DNA of 64,000 nt, taken from positions 1,466,501 through 1,530,500 of the forward strand of contig NZ_CP011924.1 of NCBI RefSeq assembly GCF_000238315.3, written 5' to 3'. The stretch is from Pseudoalteromonas piscicida (GTDB taxonomy: Bacteria > Pseudomonadota > Gammaproteobacteria > Enterobacterales > Alteromonadaceae). A model generated the notes under the pieces. That model was not told the DNA's origin, searched no databases, and saw only the letters and a program-made list of their open reading frames with translations. Within the stretch, counting starts at the first letter, position 1, and every line of letters begins with the position of its first letter. Positions 55,026-64,000 of this stretch are shown in pieces. The translations under genes were made by a program, and so were the position numbers.

Positions 55026-57173
55026 ATGGGTCGTCGTATTATGCTTATTCCTATTTCAACGGGCGTTGGGTTGACGTCGGTGTCTGTAGGAATAGTCCGA
55101 GCACTGGAACAAAAAGCAGTAAAAGTAAACTTCTTTAAGCCAATCGCACAACCTCGTAAAGATGAAGTCGGCCCCGAGAAGTCAACACTCATCGTTCAGC
55201 AAGGTTCTACCATTGCCCCACCCACGCCGTTTGAGCTGAGCTACGCTGAGCAAATGATAGGTGATGGTAAAGGCGATGACCTGTTAGAAGAAATTGTGGA
55301 GCGCTTTGAAGACACAGTACAAGATGATGAAGTTGCCATAATTGAAGGAATGGTTCCTACCCGTCGTCAACCTTACGCTGGCCGTGTAAACCGCGAAATT
55401 GCGCAAACATTAGGTGCAGATATCGTGTTTGTCTTAACGCCGGGTAATGACTCTATCGACGAGCTTGAAGACCGCTTAGAGATTGCTGCTGGCAATTATG
55501 GCGGTGTAAACCACCCTCGCGTATTGGGTTGTATTTTCAATAAAGTGAATGCACCGCTGGATGAAGATGGCAGAGCGCGCGCCGATCTGGTTGATCAATA
55601 CAAACCAGAAGAGCTTGAAAATGAAATGAATCGTTTGGCATCGCTGCCTATTTTCAGAAAGCACCCATTTCAACTTTTAGGTGCCATTCCATGGGACTTT
55701 GACTTAGTAGCGCCGCGAGTTATCGACTTAAGTAATTATTTAAAAGCCGAAATCATCAATGCGGGTGACATGGAGCACCGTCGTCTGCGCCGTGTTACCT
55801 TCTGTGCAAGAACAGTATCGAACATTCTTAACCACTTCACACCAGGCGCCCTGTTGGTTACTCCTGGCGATCGGTCGGATATCTTAGTCGCTGCATGTTT
55901 GTCGGCCATGAATGGCACCAAGATTGGCGCCATCTTGTTAACTGGTGGATTCAAACCAGAAGAGAAGATCATGACCTTATGTGAGCAAGCGATGGATACC
56001 GGTCTGCCTATCCTTGCTACTGAGGCCGATACTTGGCGCACTTCTTTGCTATTACACAATTTCAATATGGAAGTGCCAAGCGATGACGAGCAGCGCATCG
56101 AGCGCGTAAAGCAGCATAACGCCCGTCACATCGATAGCGAATGGCTGGAAAGTTTGGCCAAAGGGGTCGCGAAAACCCGCAAACTCTCGCCTCCTGCGTT
56201 TCGTTACCTACTGACTGATTTAGCTAGACGAGCAAGCAAAACTATTGTGCTGCCTGAAGGTAATGAGCCGAGAACGATTAAGGCGGCTGCTATCTGTGGT
56301 GCGCGAAATATCGCTAAAACCGTACTGCTTGGAGACAGAGAAGAAATTGAGCGTATCGCCCAGCAACAAGGTGTTGAGCTGAATGAAAACGTGACTATCT
56401 TATCTCCTGAAGAAGAGCTGCAAAAGTACATTGCGCCTATGGTTGAGCTACGTAAAAACAAAGGCCTAACCGAGGTTGTTGCGGCAGAGCAACTGCAAGA
56501 TAACGTCGTGCTCGGCACCATGATGTTAGCCGAAGGCCAAGTTGATGGCTTAGTATCTGGTGCGGTAAATACCACCGCCAATACTATTCGCCCACCACTG
56601 CAGTTAATCAAAACGGCACCAGGCGCGTCGTTGGTAAGCTCAGTATTTCTCATGTTGCTACCGGACCAAGTGTTAGTATACGGCGACTGCGCAATTAACC
56701 CAGATCCAACGGCAGAGCAGTTAGCAGATATTGCAATTCAATCTGCAGATTCCGCTGCAGCATTCGGCATTGAGCCTCGCGTTGCCATGATCAGTTACAG
56801 CACAGGAACATCAGGACAAGGTGCAGATGTAGAAAAAGTCCGTGAAGCTACCGAGATCGCACAAAAGAAACGCCCTGATCTCGATATTGACGGGCCGCTG
56901 CAATACGATGCTGCCATTATGGAAAATGTCGCACGTAAAAAAGCGCCAAACAGCAAAGTCGCTGGTAAGGCAACGGTATTTGTCTTCCCAGATTTAAATA
57001 CAGGTAACACCACATACAAGGCGGTGCAGCGAAGTGCTGAACTTGTCAGCATCGGACCTATGTTACAAGGTATGCGTAAGCCGGTTAACGACCTAAGCCG
57101 CGGGGCTTTGGTTGATGACATCGTGTACACCATTGCCTTGACAGCTATTCAGGCAACACAAATCGAAGAATAA
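55026..57173 (+). CDS. pta: Phosphate acetyltransferase
   Basis: 715 residues: N-terminal P-loop/DRTGG regulatory part (about 1-370) and the C-terminal PTA catalytic domain (about 385-710), containing [17 protein letters not shown] and [13 protein letters not shown]. It converts acetyl-CoA and phosphate to acetyl phosphate. ATG at 55026 has AGGAG at seven bases; an ATG one codon earlier overlaps the ackA stop. The long, regulated form is typical of enteric and marine gammaproteobacteria. Confidence 0.97.
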   Translation: MGRRIMLIPISTGVGLTSVSVGIVRALEQKAVKVNFFKPIAQPRKDEVGPEKSTLIVQQGSTIAPPTPFELSYAEQMIGDGKGDDLLEEIVERFEDTVQDDEVAIIEGMVPTRRQPYAGRVNREIAQTLGADIVFVLTPGNDSIDELEDRLEIAAGNYGGVNHPRVLGCIFNKVNAPLDEDGRARADLVDQYKPEELENEMNRLASLPIFRKHPFQLLGAIPWDFDLVAPRVIDLSNYLKAEIINAGDMEHRRLRRVTFCARTVSNILNHFTPGALLVTPGDRSDILVAACLSAMNGTKIGAILLTGGFKPEEKIMTLCEQAMDTGLPILATEADTWRTSLLLHNFNMEVPSDDEQRIERVKQHNARHIDSEWLESLAKGVAKTRKLSPPAFRYLLTDLARRASKTIVLPEGNEPRTIKAAAICGARNIAKTVLLGDREEIERIAQQQGVELNENVTILSPEEELQKYIAPMVELRKNKGLTEVVAAEQLQDNVVLGTMMLAEGQVDGLVSGAVNTTANTIRPPLQLIKTAPGASLVSSVFLMLLPDQVLVYGDCAINPDPTAEQLADIAIQSADSAAAFGIEPRVAMISYSTGTSGQGADVEKVREATEIAQKKRPDLDIDGPLQYDAAIMENVARKKAPNSKVAGKATVFVFPDLNTGNTTYKAVQRSAELVSIGPMLQGMRKPVNDLSRGALVDDIVYTIALTAIQATQIEE

Positions 57174-57183
57174 TCTTTATCCC

Positions 57184-57206
57184 AAGGGTTCAATACATGA
57201 GCCCTT
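57184..57206 (+). terminator. Intrinsic terminator of ackA-pta
   Basis: AAGGGTTCA/TGAGCCCTT stem (9 pairs, one G-T) with a 5-base loop, followed by TTCTTT; 10 bases after the pta stop. Confidence 0.8.
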
Positions 57207-57321
57207 TTCTTTATCACATCACTAATCCTCTAGAATTCGGGCGAACCCTCTGGTCTTTAAATTGACTTCGCTATACTATGAATTATACCAATTGGTATTT
57301 TTCAAAAAACAAGGGTTGGTA

Positions 57322-57702
57322 ATGTCAAAGCAAACGCTGCAATTGCTCAAACAAGAATTTACGATACATAGCTTGGATTGCGATGACGCTGTCCCGCAAG
57401 CTGTGTTAAACAGTAAAATCTTTTTTATTGCCAAAACAGAAGATGAACTCTCTATCGTTTGCGCGTCAGATATCGCAGTCAGTAGCCTCGCGGCTGAAAG
57501 TCATTGGAGAGCATTGGAAGTCGTTGGTCCGCTAGGGTTTTCATTAACGGGGATTATGGCTAATATTTCTGGTGTATTAGCAAAGTCCAACGTCTCTATT
57601 TTTACCTTATCAACATACGATACCGATTACATTCTGGTAAAAGAAAGCCAAATCCAGCAAGCGATGCAAGCACTTAAAAAAGATGGATATTTATTACTTT
57701 GA
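57322..57702 (+). CDS. ACT domain protein
   Basis: 126 residues from ATG 57322; an earlier in-frame start lacks support. It consists of two ACT-like halves, with the second, VVGPLGFSLTGIMANISGVLAKSNVSIFTLSTYDTDYILV, the clearest; this is the CASTOR/POLLUX-related ACT type that binds amino acids. First gene of a tight cluster: its stop overlaps the TTG start of the EIIA-like gene. It may sense an amino acid for that cluster, which includes dapE of lysine synthesis. Confidence 0.82.
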   Translation: MSKQTLQLLKQEFTIHSLDCDDAVPQAVLNSKIFFIAKTEDELSIVCASDIAVSSLAAESHWRALEVVGPLGFSLTGIMANISGVLAKSNVSIFTLSTYDTDYILVKESQIQQAMQALKKDGYLLL

Positions 57703-58211
57703 TTGAACTCTCACCACCAATCCAATATCGGCCAATATCCCAAATCGCAAACCCGATTGCGCACATTCCAAGTCCTTTTTCCGGCAAAGTCTTACCGCTA
57801 AGTACGCATCCAAACGCGGCGATTGCGTCTGGTATGTTAGGAATAGGCGTTTGCGTACAAATGCGCGTGCCTTTGTTGCTATCTCCTTGTAACGGAAAAC
57901 TAATCCAGATCAGAAAAAATAACTGCGAATACATTCTACACGCCAATAACGGCTTAAAAATGTTACTGAGCTTAGAGGTCGGCAATGAGTTTGCCAAACC
58001 CGAATATCTCAAAGCAAACAGCTTTGGCAAAACCACGATAAAGCTTGGAGAGCCGCTATGCTTTTTTGATATTCCACTCAGTGAAGCAAAAACCATGGCA
58101 GCCATTGTGCTACTCAATGCACAAAAGCTTGGTGCGTGTTATTATCCTTTAAAACAAGTATCTGCGGCCAAAGAGCCGATAATCACAATTGCAAGGGCGT
58201 GTGCTTTATGA
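57699..58211 (+). CDS. EIIA-Glc-like protein without phosphorylatable histidine
   Basis: 170 residues from a TTG start that overlaps the ACT stop (TTGA); the next ATG would remove the first third of the domain. The fold is that of sugar EIIA proteins: SPFSGKVLPL, LGIGVCV and LLSPCNGKLIQI match conserved turns. The phosphorylated His of EIIA-Glc (H90, context VHFG) is Ser91 here and the supporting His (H75) is Cys76, in RKNNCEYILHANNGLKMLLSLEVG. It should therefore not carry phosphate; a regulatory role or other binding function is likely. Overlaps yffB by four bases. Confidence 0.75.
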   Translation: MIELSPPIQYRPISQIANPIAHIPSPFSGKVLPLSTHPNAAIASGMLGIGVCVQMRVPLLLSPCNGKLIQIRKNNCEYILHANNGLKMLLSLEVGNEFAKPEYLKANSFGKTTIKLGEPLCFFDIPLSEAKTMAAIVLLNAQKLGACYYPLKQVSAAKEPIITIARACAL

Positions 58212-58555
58212 CAACCACCATGTATGGGATCAGCAACTGCGATACCATTAAAAAAGCCAAAAAATATCTACAAGACAACAATATCGAATTTACTTTTCAT
58301 GACTATCGTAAAGATGGATTAGACGAAGCTCTACTCACTGCTTTTATTGACCAACTTGGCTGGGAAAACGTGTTAAACAAACGCGGAACCACTTATCGAG
58401 CCCTTAGCGAAGAACAAAAACAAAATCTCGACGCGCAGTCAGCGAAGCAACACCTTTTGGCAGCACCAGCCATGATAAAACGCCCTATTTTGCAGTACCA
58501 AGGTCAATATCACTTGGGTTTTAAAGCTGCACAGTATGATGAGATTTTTGCCTAA
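58208..58555 (+). CDS. yffB: ArsC/Spx family reductase-like protein YffB
   Basis: 115 residues from ATG 58208 (ATGA overlap with the previous gene). Thioredoxin-like fold with a single cysteine in [16 protein letters not shown] and the RGTTYRAL segment; matches E. coli YffB, a glutathione-binding ArsC-like protein of uncertain function. It is directly upstream of dapE, the same arrangement as in E. coli. Confidence 0.9.
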   Translation: MTTTMYGISNCDTIKKAKKYLQDNNIEFTFHDYRKDGLDEALLTAFIDQLGWENVLNKRGTTYRALSEEQKQNLDAQSAKQHLLAAPAMIKRPILQYQGQYHLGFKAAQYDEIFA

Positions 58556-59682
58556 TGAGCGAAGTAGTTAAGCTCGCTCAAGCTCTGATCCAAAGGGCTT
58601 CTGTTACACCTGATGATGCTGGCTGCCAACAATTAATGAATGAACGTTTGGCAAAGCTTGGCTTTACCATCGAAGAACACTTCTTTGTTGATACGCTCAA
58701 TACGTGGGCACGAAAAGGCGACAGTGGACCACATTTTTGCTTTGCTGGACACACAGATGTAGTACCGGTTGGCGACGAGAGTCAATGGCAACACCCGCCA
58801 TTTGCTGCTGTGATTGAAAATGACATGTTACATGGCCGTGGAGCTGCTGACATGAAAGGCTCACTTGCAGCTATGGTCGTAGCAACGGAAAGATTTATCG
58901 AAAAACACCCCAACCACAAAGGGTCATTGTCTTTTTTGATAACCTCTGATGAGGAAGGCCCTTTCGTGAACGGCACAACTCGAGTTGTAGATTTATTAGA
59001 AGCCCGAAACGAAAAAATTGATATGTGCTTAGTCGGTGAACCTTCATCACGTCATGAACTTGGTGACGTCGTAAAAAATGGTCGTCGCGGTTCACTTACC
59101 GGACACCTAAAAGTGATTGGAAAACAAGGTCACGTAGCCTACCCTCATCTCGCTAAAAACCCCATCCACTTATCTGCGGCGGCGATTGCTGAACTCAGTC
59201 AGACCGAGTGGGATCAAGGGAATGCATTTTTCCCCGCAACAAGCTTTCAAGTTTCCAATATCAATGGCGGAACAGGGGCTGGCAATGTGATACCGGGCTC
59301 TTTGCAAGTACAGTTTAACTTTCGCTTTAGCACCGAAGTTACAGCCGATGAGCTCAAACAACGTGTTATTACTATTCTAGACAAGCATCAACTTGATTAT
59401 GAACTTAATTGGATACTGAATGGCCTACCGTTTTTAACAGAGCCAGGTCCATTGCTCGATGTGACGATTGCAGCCATCAAAGAAGTGACGGGAAGGCAAA
59501 CCACACCGGAGACTTCAGGTGGCACGTCGGATGGTCGATTTATTGCCCAAACGGGATGTAAGGTGATTGAGCTTGGCCCAATTAATGCCACAATCCATCA
59601 AGTCGATGAATGTGTGAGTTGCAAAGACCTAGATCAATTAGCCTTAGTCTATGAAAAGATCTTGGAGAAGTTACTTGCCTAG
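58555..59682 (+). CDS. dapE: Succinyl-diaminopimelate desuccinylase
   Basis: 375 residues. Releases L,L-diaminopimelate in lysine and peptidoglycan synthesis. M20 peptidase motifs: metal His and Asp in [12 protein letters not shown] (near 66), [14 protein letters not shown] with the bridging Asp (near 100), and the catalytic Glu in [11 protein letters not shown] (near 134). The start overlaps the yffB stop (TAATG). The following peptidase gene starts within its last codons. Confidence 0.97.
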   Translation: MSEVVKLAQALIQRASVTPDDAGCQQLMNERLAKLGFTIEEHFFVDTLNTWARKGDSGPHFCFAGHTDVVPVGDESQWQHPPFAAVIENDMLHGRGAADMKGSLAAMVVATERFIEKHPNHKGSLSFLITSDEEGPFVNGTTRVVDLLEARNEKIDMCLVGEPSSRHELGDVVKNGRRGSLTGHLKVIGKQGHVAYPHLAKNPIHLSAAAIAELSQTEWDQGNAFFPATSFQVSNINGGTGAGNVIPGSLQVQFNFRFSTEVTADELKQRVITILDKHQLDYELNWILNGLPFLTEPGPLLDVTIAAIKEVTGRQTTPETSGGTSDGRFIAQTGCKVIELGPINATIHQVDECVSCKDLDQLALVYEKILEKLLA

Positions 59683-60367
59683 CCGCTATATGCTTACAAG
59701 CGCTGAATGTAGCGCTTGTGGCGTCAACGAATCACATCTTGCTTTTTACCAGGGCCGCCATGTGCATAGCGCAATCGTTTCTGATCTCAACGCCCTCTCA
59801 CAAGCTGCAAAAAAGGCCGGTTTTGAGTTCTACATGGCGTCCGCATATCGAGGATTTGAAAGGCAAAAAGCGATTTGGAATAGCAAGTTTGCGATGCGCC
59901 GTCCTGTTTTTGATATCACTAACCAAGAGATAGAGCTGAGTAATCTCTCAGACATCGACAAAGTAAAAGCAATTATGTTGTTCTCCGCCCTACCCGGTGC
60001 AAGTCGCCACCATTTGGGCACTGATTTAGATGTGTTCGCCAAAAACCTCGTACCGACAGGACAATCACTACAACTAGAACCATGGGAATACCAGCAAAAT
60101 GGACATCAGCACGAATTTTCGCTGTGGCTTGACGCGCATTTAGCAACTTTTGGTTTCTACCGGCCTTATGATCGTTATCGAGGGGGAGTTGCCGAAGAAC
60201 CTTGGCATATTAGCCACCAGCTAACGGCATCAAAGCTTGCCACGCTGCAATCCGTTGACGCAATTGATGCCGTGCTTAAACGCAGCGATATCAAAGGTAA
60301 AGACGCAATACTGGCGGATCTCAGCGCACTACATCAGCAATTTATCACCAATGTAGCGCAGCCATAA
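59675..60367 (+). CDS. M15 family D,D-carboxypeptidase/endopeptidase-like protein
   Basis: 230 residues from TTG 59675, four bases after a GGAGAAG ribosome site; ATG 59690 is an alternative. Zinc residues of the VanY/M15B type are visible: [12 protein letters not shown] (His and Asp) and EEPWHISH (Glu and His), with the [12 protein letters not shown] substrate motif upstream. No signal peptide was seen, so it may be cytosolic and cut recycled peptidoglycan peptides. It begins eight bases before the dapE stop, linking the genes by translation. The MITE copy B follows. Confidence 0.85.
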   Translation: MPSRYMLTSAECSACGVNESHLAFYQGRHVHSAIVSDLNALSQAAKKAGFEFYMASAYRGFERQKAIWNSKFAMRRPVFDITNQEIELSNLSDIDKVKAIMLFSALPGASRHHLGTDLDVFAKNLVPTGQSLQLEPWEYQQNGHQHEFSLWLDAHLATFGFYRPYDRYRGGVAEEPWHISHQLTASKLATLQSVDAIDAVLKRSDIKGKDAILADLSALHQQFITNVAQP

Positions 60368-60398
60368 CGACTGATCCGAGCTTAAGTTACTTAGACTA

Positions 60399-60911
60399 GG
60401 GTCTGTTGATCTTTCAAGTTTGTTTTTGCAGCAGTTTGATTGGTATTTATACAAGGCAGAGCCAGCGTAGCATAGTCATTCTATGTAACCTGAGGTTTGG
60501 ATAAGGAATGTTCCAACTCATTGTTGCTAAAGCACAACTTAGTTTTTTCCTTGTCTAGCCAGCAAGTTTTAGGGAAAACAAGGCGAATTTACGCACCAAT
60601 AGCTGGCTATTGGAAGTGAATTCAACGCAGTTAGCGCTAAAACTGGCTGCTAGAAAGGCATTAATTATCCGCAGCTCAGGTTATGTAAGTCTGGCTATAA
60701 AGACTTTGTGCTCCTGCAAAGTCACCTTACCCCACATCCTTGTGGGGCAACACAGAAGAAATGCTAATCAAGCGCTGCCCTTTGGGTTCATCTGAGTGCG
60801 CTTTGTTCATTGTTGCTCAACTTTTGCCTAGATTACTAGGCGGCAAGTCGAGCGTCGCGACCAAAACACACTCAGAAGAACAAAAATCAAACAGCAAAGG
60901 TCAACAGGCCC
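60399..60911. mobile_element. MITE-like element, copy B (513 bp, TA-flanked)
   Basis: Same terminal repeats as copy A at 955-1217 (left end GGGTCTGTTGATC, right end GGTCAACAGGCCC) and TA at both sides (60397-60398 and 60912-60913). Outer parts closely match copy A. The excess length is due to an inserted second element at 60487-60682 and to about 54 more bases (60697-60750) with two small hairpins, one with stem GACTTTG and one with stem CCCCACA. Lies between convergent genes and ends 13 bases after the stop of the dehydrogenase gene. Confidence 0.8.
60487..60682. mobile_element. Second MITE-like element nested in copy B (196 bp)
   Basis: Ends AACCTGAG and CTCAGGTT are perfect inverted repeats and the similarity reaches about 24 bases inward with mismatches. 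ATGT (or TATGT) is duplicated at both sides, and copy A at the same point has a single ATGT. Inner arms near 60545-60568 and 60634-60656 are also inverted repeats, so most of the element folds into one long hairpin. It has no transposase. A different target-duplication length from the host element shows a different transposase family. Confidence 0.7.
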
Positions 60912-60924
60912 TAGAAACGAAAGG

Positions 60925-61812
60925 TTATTTGTTTTTGTCGTGGATAGGGTCAAGCCTAGCCAGTAGACTTGAGGTATCAAAACGGTTGCCGCCAAGCGCT
61001 TGAACATCCGCATAATATTGATCCACTAAAGCTGTAAGCGCCAAATTAGCGCCGTTACTTCTTGATTCGTCTAGTGCAATGCCTAAATCTTTTCTCATCC
61101 AATCGACTGCAAAACCAAAGTCATATTCGCCTGCTAACATGGTTTTATAACGATTTTCCATTTGCCAAGAGCCAGCAGCTCCCTTAGCAATCGTTTCAAT
61201 CACTTTTTCACCATCAAGACCCGCTTTTTTAGCAAAGTGCAAGCCTTCTGCGAGCCCCTGTACCACACCCGCGATACAAATCTGATTGACCATTTTACAC
61301 AACTGCCCCGCACCCACTTCTCCAATTAATTGGCTAAAGCGAGCAAACGCGGCCATGATTGGTTGTGCTTTTTCAAACGTATTTTCGTCTCCTCCAACCA
61401 TCACCGTCAACACGCCATTTTCTGCACCAGCCTGACCTCCTGATACCGGGGCATCTAAGAATTCAACTTGTAATTTCTTAGCTTCTTGCGCTATTTCACG
61501 GGCAACTTTTGCAGATGTTGTAGTATGGTCAACTATCACAGCTCCCGGCTTTACTCCCGCTAATACACCACTTTCGCCATATACGACTGAGCGTAAATCG
61601 TCATCATTGCCAACACACATAAATACAAAATCACAGTCAGTCGCTGCGTCTTTAGGTGTCACTGCAAAGTTGCCAGCATACTCAGCGGCCCATTTTTCGG
61701 CTTTGCTGGTGGTACGATTGTATACCGTGACTTGGTAACCCGCTTTTTGCAAATGCCCAGCCATTGGATACCCCATGACACCTAATCCTATAAATGCGAC
61801 TTTCACTGACAT
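60925..61812 (-). CDS. GarR/HIBADH-type NAD(P)-dependent beta-hydroxyacid dehydrogenase
   Basis: 295 residues. Rossmann motif GLGVMGYPMAGHL at the N-terminus, substrate motif DAPVSGGQAGAENG near 118, catalytic Lys in GAGQLCKMVNQI (near 170). The family oxidises beta-hydroxyacids such as 3-hydroxyisobutyrate or tartronate semialdehyde; it cannot be narrowed from sequence. No valine or glycerate degradation genes are nearby. Start ATG has GGACAG upstream. The stop lies 12 bases from the MITE. Confidence 0.9.
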   Translation of the reverse strand: MSVKVAFIGLGVMGYPMAGHLQKAGYQVTVYNRTTSKAEKWAAEYAGNFAVTPKDAATDCDFVFMCVGNDDDLRSVVYGESGVLAGVKPGAVIVDHTTTSAKVAREIAQEAKKLQVEFLDAPVSGGQAGAENGVLTVMVGGDENTFEKAQPIMAAFARFSQLIGEVGAGQLCKMVNQICIAGVVQGLAEGLHFAKKAGLDGEKVIETIAKGAAGSWQMENRYKTMLAGEYDFGFAVDWMRKDLGIALDESRSNGANLALTALVDQYYADVQALGGNRFDTSSLLARLDPIHDKNK

Positions 61813-61940
61813 ATTTCTGTCCTATTTCGTTGTTATCTTAATAAGAATGGAGTTTTTATACCCGAGCACCTCTGTCATAGCAAATGAAAAAACCGCTTTG
61901 ATACCGAATAACATGAATAAATCACACGGAGCCTGAAAGG

Positions 61941-62456
61941 ATGGAGAATATTTATCGTTTTAGTGCACAACTTATTGATGGCCAAGTTTTGCCATTACAG
62001 TCTCTAGCGGGAAGACCGTTATTGATCGTTAACATTGCGAGCAAATGTAGCTTTGCTCCGCAACTGTCTGCACTTGAAAAGCTATACAGCAAATACAAAC
62101 CTTTTGGATTTGAGGTATTGGCCTTTCCTTGTAATCAGTTCGGTCGCAATGAACCACTTGAAGATGAAATGCTTAAAGAGTTTTACAATACACATTTCAA
62201 TTTAAGCTTTAAGATCTGTACTAAAACACAAGTCAACGGACCTGATGCACACCCATTATTTAGCTATTTAAAATCTCATACCCGTGGTATCGCGCAAAAC
62301 CGCGCAATTAAATGGAATTTTACCAAGTTTCTAATAAACTCTGAAGGCATGCTAGTATCAAGATATGCCCCAAGAACAAAACCAGAAACGCTTAAGTCAG
62401 TGATAGAGAGCCACATTAATCATGAGAATCGCCCTATTCAGTTCGCAAAACTATGA
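61941..62456 (+). CDS. Glutathione peroxidase
   Basis: 171 residues, thioredoxin-like. Catalytic Cys in IASKCSFAPQ (near 36), Gln in FPCNQFGRNEP (near 70) and Trp in IKWNFTKFL (near 128), the usual cysteine-type set. It reduces peroxides; in bacteria thioredoxin is often the donor. Overlaps the LdhA gene by 35 bases. Start ATG has GGAG at 9 bases. Confidence 0.93.
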   Translation: MENIYRFSAQLIDGQVLPLQSLAGRPLLIVNIASKCSFAPQLSALEKLYSKYKPFGFEVLAFPCNQFGRNEPLEDEMLKEFYNTHFNLSFKICTKTQVNGPDAHPLFSYLKSHTRGIAQNRAIKWNFTKFLINSEGMLVSRYAPRTKPETLKSVIESHINHENRPIQFAKL

Positions 62457-63402
62457 AGTGCCGTTTTTTGAGCAAGCCGTAAATTCCTATTCTGAACTTG
62501 AAATAAGTTTTATTAGTGAGTCACTCAATGAAAAAACGGTTTCGCTGTGCCAGCACTATGACGCGGTTTGTGTATTTGTAAACGATACTGTAAATGCACA
62601 AGTGATTGATAAACTGGCTGACTATGGCGTTAAAACCATCGCCCTACGCTGCGCAGGTTTCAATAACGTTGATATTCAACAGGCAAAACAGCGTGACATA
62701 AAGGTTGTCCGTGTTCCAGCCTACAGCCCAGAAGCGGTTGCAGAACACTGTATCGCGTTGATGCTAACGCTCAGCCGCAAGACACATAAGGCCTACAATC
62801 GAGTTCGGGAAGATAATTTTGATCTCAACGGCTTACTCGGTTTTAATATTTATAATAAAACGGTTGGTATCATCGGCTGTGGCAAAATTGGCCAAGCCTT
62901 AGTCAGTATCTTGAACGGCTTTGGTGCCAATGTGCTGGTTTATGACCCAAACATTGGAGAAGGTCCCTATACTTTGGTCTCTCTAGATATCTTACTAGCA
63001 CAATCGGATATTATTAGCCTGCACTGTCCGCTTAATGAATATACCCATCATATTATTGATGATGCTGCGTTTGCCAAAATGAAAGCGGGTGTGATGCTTA
63101 TTAACACCAGTAGGGGTGCCCTGTTAGATAGCAAAGCCTGCATCGCCGCGCTCAAGTCTAAACGCCTCGGTTACCTCGGTTTAGACGTGTATGAGCAAGA
63201 GTCAGAGCTATTTTTTAAAAACCACAGTGAAGAGATAATTCAAGACGATGTTTTCTCGCGTTTGGTTAGCTTTCCCAATGTACTAGTTACAGGGCATCAA
63301 GGCTTCTTTACCAAAGAAGCGCTAAAACAAATTGCAACAATAACCTGTGAAAACCTCGCCGCAGCAAGACTGGAAAAGCCGTTGATAAACCAAGTAGTCT
63401 GA
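62422..63402 (+). CDS. ldhA: D-lactate dehydrogenase family 2-hydroxyacid dehydrogenase
   Basis: 326 residues. NAD-binding motif VGIIGCGKIGQAL near 150, catalytic Arg in LINTSRGALLD (near 231), Glu in LDVYEQESELFF (near 260) and His in LVTGHQGF (near 293). The FFKNHSEEIIQDDVF insertion is characteristic of fermentative LdhA. Reduces pyruvate to D-lactate. Starts within the last 35 bases of the glutathione peroxidase gene. Confidence 0.9.
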   Translation: MRIALFSSQNYEVPFFEQAVNSYSELEISFISESLNEKTVSLCQHYDAVCVFVNDTVNAQVIDKLADYGVKTIALRCAGFNNVDIQQAKQRDIKVVRVPAYSPEAVAEHCIALMLTLSRKTHKAYNRVREDNFDLNGLLGFNIYNKTVGIIGCGKIGQALVSILNGFGANVLVYDPNIGEGPYTLVSLDILLAQSDIISLHCPLNEYTHHIIDDAAFAKMKAGVMLINTSRGALLDSKACIAALKSKRLGYLGLDVYEQESELFFKNHSEEIIQDDVFSRLVSFPNVLVTGHQGFFTKEALKQIATITCENLAAARLEKPLINQVV

Positions 63403-63416
63403 TTTCAGAACCAAAA

Positions 63417-63448
63417 AAAAGAGCATATCAATCATGATGTGCTCTTTT
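63417..63448. terminator. Bidirectional terminator between ldhA and mlaC
   Basis: Perfect 9-bp stem AAAAGAGCA/TGCTCTTTT with a 14-base loop and A/T runs at both ends, between convergent genes. Confidence 0.85.
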
Positions 63449-63480
63449 GGTTACTTCAAAGTCGGGGGAAGTAATTTGAT

Positions 63481-64000
63481 TTATGCTTTACTCTTCAATT
63501 CAGCCGTAACCTGAGCTAAACCTACTTCTGAAATTCTCATCGTGATCTCTTTTTGCTTAGCACTCAATAAAGAAATACCTTCAGCAACCATATCATATAC
63601 CTTCCAGTCTCCATCTTTGCTTTGACGAAACTTAAAATGCATGTCTATATCTGGTTTTGACTGCTCTCTTATTACCACCTTAACCGTCGCAAAATCAGCA
63701 CCATCAGAAACCGGTAACTCTTCAAACAATACGTCTTGGCCTTTGTACTGTAAAAGTGCATTAGCGTAGGTAGATACAAGATAGTTATCAACCGCACCAA
63801 TAAACTCGATGGCTTCGTCTCTTTTTAGCCCTTTAATATGTTTACCAAGCAATTTAAAAGATACAAACTTCACATCGATGTGTGGCATCAAGCGACTACG
63901 TACTATGCCCTTCATCTGAGTTTCAGTTGCCTTGCCATCTTGATTAACCGTTTTTATATCAGCAAATAGCTTATCGCCAACTTGGTTAATTAATTCATAA
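63481..64000 (-). CDS. mlaC: MlaC-like phospholipid-binding protein, 3' part
   Basis: Partial: the open frame continues past the window end, so the N-terminus (signal peptide) is not seen. The visible 172 residues include LINQVGDKLFADIKT, HIDVKFVSFKLLGKHIK, the LLQYKGQDVLFEE strand and the VYDMVAEGISLL C-terminal motif of the MlaC/Tgt2 family, periplasmic carriers that move phospholipids between outer and inner membranes. The rest of the mla operon would lie to the right, outside the window. Confidence 0.88.
   Translation of the reverse strand, partial: YELINQVGDKLFADIKTVNQDGKATETQMKGIVRSRLMPHIDVKFVSFKLLGKHIKGLKRDEAIEFIGAVDNYLVSTYANALLQYKGQDVLFEELPVSDGADFATVKVVIREQSKPDIDMHFKFRQSKDGDWKVYDMVAEGISLLSAKQKEITMRISEVGLAQVTAELKSKA

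Noticed and set aside
1..64000. CRISPR array, rRNA operon, tRNA gene or replication origin
   Set aside because: No regularly spaced repeats, rRNA-like or tRNA-like sequence, or DnaA-box cluster was noticed on either strand; a tRNAscan or CRISPR search was not possible here.

Overview
The window is one contiguous piece of a gammaproteobacterial chromosome. Gene content and protein flavour point to the marine order Alteromonadales, most likely Pseudoalteromonas: a ccoNOQP–fixH–ccoI–ccoS–fnr–uspE block, ttcA, yfbV–ackA–pta, several large TonB-dependent receptors, and AT-leaning base composition. No rRNA, tRNA, CRISPR array, prophage or complete insertion sequence was seen. Genus is inferred from content only.

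Layout. 0–5 kb: S-formylglutathione hydrolase, a MITE-like element, a long beta-ketoacyl synthase divergent from a GlxA-type AraC regulator, and a small Gre-factor/lipoprotein pair. 5.5–14.6 kb: the cbb3 oxidase structural genes (ccoNOQP), their assembly genes (fixH, ccoI, ccoS, a TauE/SafE-like protein), Fnr and UspE. 14.6–19.3 kb: a PepSY membrane protein and a Fur-boxed siderophore receptor lying between uspE and ttcA. 19.4–25.3 kb: two ABC-2 type export systems back to back, one with a secreted TAP-like peptidase, the other with a YtrA-type GntR regulator and a permease interrupted by an in-frame stop. 25–39 kb: YqhA, topA, a 997-residue Ig-like lipoprotein, a dicarboxylate symporter, a second large TonB receptor, and a DUF2987/Bax pair. 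39–48.4 kb: a dGTPase-family gene, then an envelope-modification locus built around a two-component system. 48–64 kb: rhlE, xthA, rlmA, yfbV, ackA–pta, an ACT/EIIA-like/YffB/DapE/M15 cluster, a second and larger MITE copy, a GarR-like dehydrogenase, glutathione peroxidase, LdhA and the 3' part of mlaC.

The most interesting region is 40.3–48.4 kb. A two-component system is surrounded by three intergenic regions, each carrying direct repeats of the form CTTAAG-N5-CTTAAG, the layout of the PmrA box of enteric bacteria. The boxes precede a BamA/TamA-like outer-membrane protein gene, an LTA-synthase-like sulfatase gene and an eptA-dgkA pair. This looks like a self-contained lipid A/envelope phosphoethanolamine regulon. 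Three of its four candidate targets are broken: the outer-membrane protein by two compensating frameshifts, eptA by an in-frame TAA, and dgkA by a one-base frameshift. Either the regulon is decaying in this strain or the assembly has clustered errors; read mapping would decide.

Two other signals stand out. A MITE-like element flanked by TA occurs twice, both times in convergent intergenic space, and one copy contains a second, hairpin-like element with its own 4–5 bp target duplication. A EIIA-Glc-like protein has lost both histidines used in phosphotransfer.
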